From Mycocentrospora acerina (lineage: Eukaryota; Ascomycota; Dothideomycetes; Pleosporales), in the NCBI GenBank assembly GCA_022701365.1, contig JAKUHH010000108.1, positions 495,821-559,820 on the forward strand: a stretch of DNA of 64,000 bases, written 5' to 3'. Made by a program: the position numbers and the translations under genes. The notes beneath the pieces were generated by a model. That model searched no databases. It was not told the DNA's origin and saw nothing but the letters and a program-made list of their open reading frames with translations. Positions 31,704 to 41,695 of this stretch are shown here, piece after piece (the stretch's first letter is position 1; each line of letters opens with the position of its first letter).

Positions 31704-34304
31704 ATGTTTCATACCTTTCAGTCGGCGTCGGGAGCGCGAGCGGCTGCAGGCGCGGAGACGGAGGGCGCGGGGAGGCCCTCGAGAGCGTCGGGCTCGAGGC
31801 GCATATCTACAAGCAACGCGTGTGTGGAGTGCAGGAGGAGGAAGATTCGGTGCGATGGCGCGCAGCCTTGTGGGCAGTGTCAGTGGTATCAGCATCCAGA
31901 GGTTTGTGGCATCTTTGCTCTGCTTTGCTCGGGGGCTTGTTGGAGCTGACGACTTGAGAAGGCATGCGGATATTCGAAGCCTGCACAAAGAGTTGTGCCC
32001 AGCAGGAAGTGAGTATTTTTTTTGAGTATTCCCGCAGAAAATGGAGGGAGTCTTTTTGTACTAATGGTGTGGCAGGCTTGTTGACAAGCTATCCAACAAC
32101 CTTGAGCAGTACAGGATCATTTTGTCCAAGTTATATGGATCGAAGAGCCTCGAGTTGTTGGCTGCTATGCCTCGAGAAGAGCTACTGGAGCTGGCCCTGT
32201 GTTCATCGGTACCTCGCCAGACGACAACATCGCCATCTGCATCAGAAGGCCCGGCTATTTCAGAGGTGCATGCAGGCTCCGATGGTGCTGACAGCCTTGA
32301 GGCTCTTGAGCAAGCTCCGCCAGAAGACGTGTTTTGGGACGAAGCACGCAAGCATCAGATTCGAGTGCAAGGAATCTCCGACGACATCAACGGGCTCTCC
32401 ATGTCTGTTGACAAACTCTCGTCCTACGTAGGTATATCGTCTATTGCGGCGGCGCTCAAAGTCATTGTGAGGTGTGCTCCCCAAGCACGCCCACTCATCG
32501 CACACAACAGCCAGGAAACAGCACTGCCGAGTCGAGCAAACTCTCCGCCTCCTGAACTTGCGGATGAGAATCCCCTGGCGCTACCCTCGCAAGTGCACGG
32601 CCAGTTACTTCTCGAGAGCTACTTTGACCGCGTCCATCCATTCTTCCCACTAATTGACGAGCGCAAGTTCTGGACCTCATACCTGTACGGCAATCGAAAA
32701 GACTCGAACTGGCTAGCGTTGCTGAACATGGTGTTTGCTCTGGGATCACTTGCGTCACTTACAGCAGACAATGAAGCACATTACGTATATTTCAACCGCT
32801 CACGGCAACACCTGTCCCTGGATTCTTTTGGCAGTGGCAATTTGGAGGTGCTCCAAGCTCTGGCGATTATGAGTGGGTACTATATGCATTACCTTAATCG
32901 GCCAAACGAGGCGCATTCGCTCATGGGTGGCACACTGCGCATGGCCACGGCACTGGGTCTCCACCGCGAGTACTCTGAACGGAGCGACACGGGCAGACTG
33001 GCAACAGCACCTGACGAGGAAGAATCGATTTCGCCGGAGATGCGTCGGCGCATATGGTGGAGTTTGTTCTGTCTTGACGCCTGGGCATCGACGACGACTG
33101 GCAGGCCTTCGCTAGGCAGGATGGGTCCCTCGATCACAGTGTTGAGACCTGGGACTGCTCCCAACGCGGTAAGTGATAATTTTTTTATACAAAAAAAATT
33201 GCTATGCAGACGCGGGGAAATGATTGATTGGTGGGATTGGAGAGAGAGAGAAACTGACGGCGCGGACAGGTTCCTGTGATTCCGCCGCCAAACAGCCACC
33301 AGTACATGGACCAGCTCAAGATTCTGCCCCTCACGCACGCATCTAGTTTCTGCCAGATTGCCACCAAGATCCAGGACCGTCTGGTGGAATCGCCGCTACT
33401 TCCATTTCACGAAATAGCTACGTACGACGCACAAATTCTGAGCTGGCATGAAGACTTGCCGTCGATTCTGTCTAATCTGGATGAGCCATGTCCGGAGTTT
33501 CTTGGGCGAGTGCGGCTCATTATGAAGTGGCGATTCCAAAACATACGTCTTGTTCTTCATCGACCAGTTTTACTTACGACGGCGCTGCGAAGATGCACAT
33601 GGAGCAGTTTGACGGCCGAGGAGAAGATTGCTGTAGGCAAGTGCCGGCTGATTGCAAGCAAGACGATTGAAGATATGAGCAAAGAGTGCTTATCGGACCT
33701 AATTAGTGGCTGGAATGCCGTCTGGCTGTGTTTTCAGGCGTGCATGGTGCCTCTGGTGTCACTATTCAGCGACGCCAGCATGCCTGAAGAAGTGGAAAAG
33801 TGGCAGGCGAGCATCGAGACGGCGCTGCGCTTCTTCCAGCGAGTCAAGGATTGGAGCATTGCGGCCAAACGAAGCAGCGACGCGGTATCGGGGTTGTATC
33901 AAGCGTACAAGGCGCACGCGTCGACGATTGCCATGGCACAGCAAATACCAGCAGGAGCAGCGGCGGCCCCGTCTCAGTCCTTGCAGCAGGTCCAGCCCGA
34001 CCAGGCCTCGTTCTCACTCCAGGCAATAGCCACGACACAAGCAGACTTTGCATACATGGACCCTGCTGGTGGTGGTGCTGGTGCCGGCCAAGTGCCATTT
34101 GAATACAACCCAGGCATGTCGACATGGTCCGACTTCAACGCAAACGACCCAATGGTGCTGAACAACTACTGGGACGACATGATGTGGGACACGAATCTCC
34201 CAGACATGCTAGACATGCCATATGGAGTCATCAACGAGTATGATTTTGGGGGCGCAGCGCAGGATTCTGGGACGGGCGGGGCGTATTGGACACATGGGAA
34301 TTGA
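31704..34304 (+). CDS. clrB: Zn2Cys6 regulator of the CLR-2/ClrB/ManR type
   Basis: Four exons (31704-31901, 31962-32008, 32076-33168, 33270-34304) give 790 aa. The tiny 47-nt second exon completes the zinc cluster: Cys40, 43, 50, 56 and 59 lie in exon 1 and Cys68 in exon 2, with CQWYQHPE between. After it comes PAQRVVPSRKLVDKLSNNLE, characteristic of the CLR-2/ClrB/ManR branch as I know it. The middle region (YFDRVHPFFPLIDE, LALLNMVFALGSLAS, DSFGSGNLEVLQALAI, LGLHREYSER) is the fungal-specific regulator domain. The tail is Gln/Ala-rich, then Asp/Trp/Met-rich (ANDPMVLNNYWDDMMWD), a likely activation domain. CLR-2 orthologues switch on cellulase and mannanase genes. Orthology is inferred from memory of motifs and from the adjacent beta-mannosidase. 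Confidence 0.85.
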
Positions 34305-34586
34305 AGGGCTATCTATATATATTTGTATATGTGTTTGTGTATGTGCTTGGGGGGAGTCTAGACGTCTAGTGGGATAATAGAGCATATGTAATGTTTACCA
34401 GAGGAGAAGTCTTGTTGGCACTCTACAGCCGTTTTTTGCACGATACCCTGGATTTGGACGATGAAAGAGGAGGAGGTGTGGGGGGAGTATGTAAGCATCA
34501 AAGGAGGGGGGGGCACTTGTAATGTTTGGTTGTTTGAATTTTTTTTAAATTGCTACGGAGTTGTTTCTCGGGTGTGGGTTCTGGTG

Positions 34587-34611
34587 ACTGACTGTCTGCC
34601 TGTCTGTCTGT
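34587..34611. repeat. TGTC tetranucleotide tract
   Basis: Imperfect CTGTCTG units. The GACA tract at 34718 is its inverted counterpart, so the two could pair. Confidence 0.7.
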
Positions 34612-34717
34612 GCAAGGCTTGTTGCTTTGGTGCGTTGGAGGGAGGAATTGATCGACGCCCAGCTTTTTCCCTGCTGATCACTTGCTTGCTGTGCAGTCGC
34701 CTCTCCCTCCCTCCCAG

Positions 34718-34744
34718 GCAGACAGACAGACAGACGGACGGACG
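34718..34744. repeat. GACA/GACG tetranucleotide tract
   Basis: Tandem GACA units followed by GACG units, about 27 nt. Confidence 0.75.
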
Positions 34745-35157
34745 ATGCTCCGATAAGACTACAAGACTCGAGCACGCAGTAGAATCAAGTGCTGGCGTGC
34801 AACGTCACACGGCAACGCCATTCGCGGGAGCATTGCCGTGTTCAGAGGGGCGAAACACAGACAGATGGACGACGACAGCCCCAGTCGAGGTGCATGGCCC
34901 CCAGGTGGCGGCGTCGTCTCGTTGGCTGGCGGCAGCACGTGGGGCGTGGGGATGGATGTGAGCACCGAGAGTGCCTTGCTTGGCCAACGGGCCGACACAG
35001 CTGCTCATCGACGCCTCGCTCGTTGGCAAAAGGAGGACAGCCCCGCGGCGAGGCGTGGCCTTGGCCTGTCCTGTCTTGACTTTTCTCGACCTGACCTGTC
35101 TTGACTTTCCTGCCCTGTCTCGGCCTGTCGTGTCTTGACCTGTCGTCCAGCTGCCCT

Positions 35158-35182
35158 CCTGTCTGCCTGTCTGTCTGTCTGC
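35158..35182. repeat. TGTC tetranucleotide tract in the 5' leader of the CDF gene
   Basis: Imperfect CTGT/CTGC units ending about 20 bases before the start codon at 35204. Confidence 0.75.
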
Positions 35183-35203
35183 CCCCCCTGCCCTGCCAGC
35201 ATC

Positions 35204-36735
35204 ATGGCCGACTCCAACCTCCACCGCGCCATCTCCATGAAGCCACACCCCTTCCACACCCACCCCGAGCGTATCGAACGCACCGCGAGCCCTCACCCTC
35301 ACCCACACCTGCACGTGTCGAGCACTCACGTGTCGAGCACCCCCCCGCACGTGTCCAACGCCCATCTCGCGGGCAGTAGCACCGCCGTGGAAACAACCCC
35401 CGCCGCCGACCACGACCACGATGCCGTGCCGCGCCATGTGCCGCACCGCGCCAGCAGCGACAGCGACATTGAGCGCGCCGAGCTGGCCCAGTACACGCCC
35501 GACAACGACCCCTACCGCCTCGCCGCCGCCATCAAGCCCGAGGCCGAGCTGGCGCAGATGCGCGCCAACACGTCGCGGAAGCGCGACGGCTGCGGGCCCA
35601 TCCACCTGACGGCCCAGGCCCGCAGCGCCAGCAAGCTCGAGAAGTTCTACGAGGCCCAGAACGAGAACATTGAGCGCCTGCTCAAGCCCGTCGACGACCA
35701 CCGCCGCGAGGCAAAGGACGAGGGCGACGCCAACCACCTCAAGTACAAAATCGCCGTCCTGGGCTCCTTTGCCGCCAACATCATCCTCGCCGTCCTGCAG
35801 CTCTACGCCGCCATCTCCTCGCGCTCCCTGTCCATCTTCACCACAATGGCCGACTCGCTGTTCGACCCCCTGTCCAACATCACCCTGATCCTGTGCCACC
35901 GCGCCGTCGCCCGCGTCGACGCCCGCAAGTTCCCCTCTGGCAAGGCCCGCATCGAAACCGCAGGCAACCTGTGCTTCTGCGCCCTCATGATCACCGTCAG
36001 CGTCGTCATCATCGTCGAGTCCATTCGCACCGTCGCCGAGCACAGCGGGCCCGACACAAACGACTTCCACCTCCCCTCGGTCATCGCCGTCACCATTGCC
36101 TTCCTCACAAAGTTCAGCCTGTTCCTCTACTGCTGGGCCCTGCGCAACAAGTACAGCCAGGTCCGCATCCTGTGGGAAGACCACCGCAACGACCTCTTCA
36201 TCAACGGCTTTGGTGTCCTGACCAGCGTCGGCGGCGCAAAGCTAAAGTGGTGGCTCGACCCCCTGGGCGCCATGATTCTCAGTTGCCTCATCATCTTCCT
36301 GTGGTCCCGCACCGCCTACTCCGAGTTCCAGCTCCTCATTGGCGTCACGGCAGACACGGCAATGCTGCAGCACATTACTTATATCTGTACGTTTTCTCTC
36401 TTCTCTCCTTCTCTCTCCTTCTCTCTCCCCTCTTTTTTTTTTTATTAAAAAAAAAGTTTCACCACAACTCTTCTAACACCTCCTACCACCCAGCAATGAC
36501 ACACTCGGACGCCATCCGCCAAATCGATACCGTCCGCGCCTACCACTCCGGGCCCCGTCTCATTGTCGAGGTCGACGTCGTCATGGACCCAGAGGCCTCG
36601 CTGCGCGCCACCCACGACATTGCAGAAGAACTACAGATTAAGCTCGAGAGCCTGCCCGATGTCGAGAGGGCCTATGTCCACGTCGATTATGAGACGGATC
36701 ATCGTCCAGAGCACTTTTTGAAAAAGGAGTTGTGA
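35204..36735 (+). CDS. Cation diffusion facilitator, probable Mn2+ type
   Basis: Exons 35204-36386 and 36494-36735 with a 107-nt intron (long pyrimidine tract) give 474 aa. The N-terminal 185 residues are hydrophilic and His/Pro-rich (PHPFHTHPERIE, HPHPHLHVSS), perhaps binding metal. Six membrane segments follow from YKIAVLGSFAANIIL. The metal site motifs are both DxxxD: ADSLFDPLSN in TM2 and EDHRNDLFING in TM5. This is the signature of the Mn-CDF subgroup, whereas zinc transporters use HxxxD. The C-terminal cytosolic domain, largely in exon 2, is the usual ferredoxin-like dimer domain. The protein would export Mn2+ (or Fe2+) from the cytosol into an organelle or out of the cell by proton exchange. 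GC-rich codon use at the 5' end is stronger than in neighbours. Confidence 0.92.
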
Positions 36736-37794
36736 GTGTTGTAGTAGATGGAAAAACATACCTGTGTATGTGTGTGTATATATTTATATGTGTGTGTACT
36801 CGAGTGAAGTCAGCCAGTCGGTCAGTCAGTCAGTCAATGAAATTGTGTGAGAGAATATATTTATAATCCATCACATTAAAAAAAATTAAATAAACTTTGA
36901 ATCCTCGAGTTTCATCACATATACATACATTTACACATACACACACATACACATACATATAAACTCACATGATCAAACATCAAGGCAAGCACAAATTACG
37001 GTAATTTCCATTAAAATCAGTACATGCAAAACCACACATGTCTAGACAAAAATACCCAATAATGGTATCAACGCCTTACATATATCCCCTCTGAATGGAT
37101 GAGAACGTATTTCTAATTTCTCCTGGCAGAATCCTCGAGGACCTGCCTTACAAGACTTTTGGTGCTACATGACTTCTTCGGAGATGTGCTGTGCTGTGCT
37201 GTGCTATACTGTGTTGACTTGGGCGTGCTGAGGGTGTGTGTGTGAGGCGGCTTGAGTGCACACGGAATGGGGTTGTTTGGGAGGGGGGGCCGGGGTGGGG
37301 TTTCCTTATATCGCAATACTCGTGCTCAGGGGACTTGGGGATTGGGGGCGTCAGATTCTGCGTCATGTGCATGCGCGAGGCTCGTCGGATCGGACTTGAG
37401 ACCGGCCCTAAGACGCAACACAACGACTTTCGTAACGAGCATCGTCTCCTCCCTCATTCATCTCATCAGGTGATTGATCAACAAAGTCATGTTCGACTCA
37501 GAGGCCATTTGTTCCGGCTTTCGTTGCCAATCAATGTCCAATCACAAGGAGGAGGAACATGCTGCCCGTGCAGATCATGCGGAAGGGGCGAGGTTTGGGA
37601 AGAGCAGATGCGGTTCTTAAGGGCTATTGCGCTCTTCCGGGTACTCCCAGTCGTTGTAAGGGCGACAAAGAACTGTGAGTTTCTTGTTAAGTCAAATACT
37701 AGAGAACCCTCTTGAAAAAGGAATACATCTGGCATTTTGACCAACCCACAGCTCTCAACCTCACAAAGCTGAGGGAGGGAGAGGTTTATGGCGT
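36736..37794. other. Convergent 3' region between CDF and importin genes
   Basis: Contains TG- and CA-rich runs (36757-36800, 36925-36965) and no credible gene. Confidence 0.6.
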
Positions 37795-40700
37795 TCAGGC
37801 CATAACGCCTTGGTTGCCACCTGAATAGTGATCGTTAGAGCCGTAAAACATACTAGAGGTAGAGTAATCGACCGTTGAAGAATCGAGTTTGAAAAAAGAT
37901 CTAAGAGATGGGTAATTCATACCGACTTGGCGCTTAATCTGCTCGCGAGCCCATCGACCGGTATCGCGTGTGCGGCCACTGAACTCTTGATTCGCACGGG
38001 CTTCCCTTGCCATTGCGGTAAGGTAGTCAGGACGGAACTGATCCCTAAATTGGCCGTTGGGGAATGCATCTGCAAGATCACTAGGAACAGTCAGTAATCA
38101 GCCAGACGATGGAGGATTTTCCTAATCTCACCCAATGACACCGCATGCAGATCGAAGAAGACCTTCGGTTCGGTTGCTATCTTGCTGAATAGTGCGTAGA
38201 AGCTCAAAGATGGACTCAACATATGGGATGATGAGATTGGCTGTGATTGTGGTTAGTCGTTGTTTGTAGCCTGGGGAAGCAAACTCACTCTTGTCACTCG
38301 CCCTCATGGCGTTGATGCAACCATCCCATGCATCGACGATACCCTCTCGCAGAGACGTGATGTAATCCATCATCTCGTAGTTGTTCTCGGTAGTCAATGT
38401 GACTTGGCCAGCCTGCTGAAGAACAGTGGCGACAACAGGAAGGTATGGCTCAAAAGCACCATGAATGGCATGAGCAATGTCGCCAAAGCATTGCAGAATA
38501 GCTGGCTTAAGCTGGTTCCCAAGGGCAGGGCTCTGTTCGTGGTGTTAGTATCGAGCAATACAATTCATTTTTTGAATGCTAGACTTACGCGTAGGTTGTT
38601 AAGGAGGGAGTTCATGAAAGCATCGCAGTAAGGCTGAACGTTCTCGCCCAATGATCGGGTGATATCAGCAACCAATCCAATTGCCATGGAGCAAAGTCCA
38701 GGCTCTTCCTGGTTGTTAAGAGCATTGTACAAGAAAGGCGAGAAAGCCTCCATGTACTTCTGGAAGTCGTCCTCCAAAGCGGTAGCAATGGATCCAATGG
38801 CGGCAAAAACAGTGTCTGGAACACTGGACTTTGGTGGCAGTGATGACAGGGTACCGAGAAGGATTTGCATGATGCGATCCGCCTGAGGCCTAACGTCGCC
38901 TTCCAAGCGCTGAACGATGGACATGATGACGCTAGCCAAGCTGGTCTGCATCTCCTCAAGAGTGAGCTTATCTTCGACACTAACAACCTGTTGTTGCAGG
39001 TTGATGGACTTCTCTAGACGTTCAAGAATCACGTTTGCCAGCTCGTTGACAAGGGGAACACTGTCACCAGCGGCGTTGTTCACAAAAGAGTTCAGCACCT
39101 CATAAGCTGCGGTCCTCAACTGATTATCAGCATCAGCGCGTTCAGTGACCTGCAACAGCTGCTGTACGCTTTGCGCGAAATGTGGCGACAGCGGGTTGCT
39201 CGAGCATCCTGGCTCTCCTGCGAACTGGTCGGCCAAATTCATCAGCGACCAGCAGCAAGAGGCAGCCATCTTGGGACTGCTGGACAGGCCGTTGAAAAGT
39301 GCTCCAATCAAAGGTGGGAGGTGCTGCTGCGCATCAAGAGCGCTCGGAACAGCCTCGCAAATGCGCCCTAGAGCGTAAGCTGCGGAGTCCTTGACGTGAA
39401 TGCTCTGGTCATCCATCATGCCGATAAGCGTAGGCAAGGCCTGTTTGACGATGGGGTCCAAGACGGATTCCTCGGGGCCTTCCATGATGGCACCGAATGC
39501 GGAGACGGACGCATCACGGTAGTGCCAGTCTTCTGAGCGAATGTACTTCTCGATGAAAGCGAGAACAGGGGGCATGACACCAGCACCAACGCACTGAGCC
39601 CAGAGCTGCAGACATTGGTATGCAGCGCGAGCTGTGTTGTACTCATTGTCGTCGGCATCCTCGTCCTGCTTGGCAAGTAGCTCGAGTAGCACTGGGACAA
39701 CCTCCTGTGTGGCAACTCGGGCAAAGTTGAAGTATTCCCTCAATTCAGTGGAGCCCTCGGCGTGCGCCTGTTGACACGTTAGCATATCCTGTGGAATAAC
39801 GCATGCATCGCGTACCTGTGTGTTATCATCTTCGATTGCAATCTCCTCCTCGCAAACGGTGCACCAGAATTCAACGGCGAGCTTGGCAACATCCTCTTCC
39901 TCGCTCTTCATGCCCTGAATCGTAAGTCCAAAGAGTGCCTTCTCCATGTAAAACCGCATCTTGTCGTAGTAGAGACCCATGATGCGGTTCAGGGTACCGT
40001 ATGCGCCTTGTTGGATGCGGTTGTCATCCGCTTGTGTGGCCTCGCAGATGACCTGCATGATGTAGTTGCGCTCGCCCTCGTTGTCAAAGTTTGACCGCAC
40101 AAACTCGATCGAGTCGCTGAGCGCGTTGATGGCGGCAACGCGGACATCGTTATTTGTCTCCTCTTTGCGAGCTCCCTGCACGACCGCGGTCAAGATGGCG
40201 TTGGAGTGGTGTGCCAGCGCCTCCCTCAGTTCCACGTCATCTGTGTCGCAGACGAAGCCGATTGTGATGAGCGAGGCCTGCTTCTGGCTGTCATTGCCCT
40301 GGCCCACGCTCTCGACGAGGGTGGGCATAAGCTCCGGCCACTGGTTGCGGGGTAACTCGATGGCGGCGACCGAGGCGATGAACTGGGCGGCAGATTGGCC
40401 GACGTTTCTCGCGGGCGTAGACAGTGTGCGGAGAGCCATGGCCTTGACCTCCTGCTTGATCTGGGGCTCCAGGCTGAGCCATCGCTCCTGGACCTGACGT
40501 AACCGCGCGTACTCGCGTGCGGTGAAGGCATTCTTGAGGGCGAGGGCGGCGGCCGTTCGAATCTGGGGCTGGGCCTGCTCATTTGCGAGCTCGCCGCCGA
40601 GGACTTGGAGGTATTGTGACTAGAGCGCGGCCAGCGTGTCAGTGGGCATGGCCTTGGGGGGAGGGGGCGCGCACGCGGGCTGCGGCTGCGGCGAGGGACT

Positions 40701-40858
40701 TACAAAGTTGGAGTCGGCAGCCTGTGTGAGCTGCTGCTCGGCGGTGGTGCGGATATTGACATCTGGAAGGCGTCAGTCGAGGCTGGGCGGCGTGGGGAGG
40801 GTGGAAAAAGCAACATACCAGGGGAGAAAGTCCCCTCCAACACCTGGTTGATATCCAT
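37795..40858 (-). CDS. KAP95: Importin beta-1 (karyopherin beta-1)
   Basis: My model has eight exons: 40858-40819, 40762-40704, 40619-39816, 39767-38589, 38532-38289, 38240-38132, 38080-37923 and 37820-37795, giving 872 aa, the usual length. HEAT repeats run throughout. AIEDDNTQAHAEGSTELREYF and NFARVATQEVVPVLLELL are strongly conserved importin-beta segments. The acidic stretch in the DEDADDNEYN region corresponds to the loop that contacts the importin alpha IBB helix. Two introns lack stop codons and are multiples of three: 39768-39815 (48 nt, GCTAAC branch) and 37821-37922 (102 nt, CTAAC branch). They appear as coding sequence if not spliced. The last exon then ends in GGNQGVMA. The product carries cargo-alpha complexes through nuclear pores and is released by Ran-GTP. 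Confidence 0.93.
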
Positions 40859-41695
40859 GATTGCGGAGGGCGCTTCAAAGACTGCAAAGAGGGGTATTCA
40901 ACAGAGGAGCAGACAAAGCAGCCGCAGAGGCAGGTGAGGCAGGTGAGGCAGGCGGAGAGGCGGCGAGAGGACGGCAGTCAGAGACTTGTGGTGGGCTTGT
41001 AGGTTGAAGCGAAAGTGGTCAAAGGCAGGGCCAAACTACCAATTGCACGTGTTTTCTCTGTTTCTGTCTGACGGATAGTGGGGCACGGCGCCGGTTTTGG
41101 GTGCCAGAGGAAAGGGGTCTGTTGTGCAGCACGGCAACAGGCCAGCAGCACGGCAAACACTGCACTGCACGGCTCGCACTGCGCTGCACCACACCACACC
41201 GCACCGGCTGGCTCGAGCCGCGCGCGGGAGAAGCCAGACGCCCTTTCTAGTCGTTTCGTGCAACCGCCGCCGTGGACAGCCCGCAGAGCTGAGCTGGCAG
41301 CAAGGCGCTCCCTTGGCCGCCCTGGCAACCGCATTGGCTCGCTTGGGACGTGCTTTGCACCCCAGATTGTGCCACCCCACGCAGCACGCAGCCCTGCGCC
41401 GGGCACAGGTCACCCCGTTGGAGGATTCGTTGCAAGACATGGATGCCGCAAGACGACGCCTTGATGAGAATCACAGGAAACCCCAGTCGTAGGTAGAATG
41501 TACAAATGCAAAGCACTCCAGCCCCACCCCACCCCACCACACCACACTCCAGCCTGCACTCCAACCTACACCCCAACCTGCACTCCAGCCTGCACTCCAG
41601 GCTACACTCCAATCTACACCAGACGCCGGGTATGCAAACCGCCCCCAACTTCCCGAGACATGCCGCTCCAGAAAGCAAAATCCCTCTAGCCATCT
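40859..41695. other. Promoter of importin beta-1 with a minisatellite
   Basis: GC-rich tandem-gene interval. Overlapping ORFs of 130-150 codons on both strands are low-complexity and derive partly from the 12-bp repeat; I do not call any as genes. Confidence 0.6.
41549..41620. repeat. 12-bp minisatellite, six copies
   Basis: Six consecutive units of consensus CCARCCTRCACY (for example CCAGCCTGCACT, CCAACCTACACC, CCAGGCTACACT) with one to three changes each. Confidence 0.85.

Larger units (their letters stand above)
34305..35203. other. Intergenic region with GACA/TGTC tracts
   Basis: No gene seen; the minus-strand ORF that covers part of it is a shadow of the diffusion-facilitator gene. Three short tetranucleotide tracts lie here in alternating orientation. 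Confidence 0.6.

Noticed and set aside
34805..36184. 459-codon minus-strand ORF, Gly/Val/Asp-rich
   Set aside because: Antisense to the GC-rich first exon of the cation diffusion facilitator, which has clear membrane and metal motifs.
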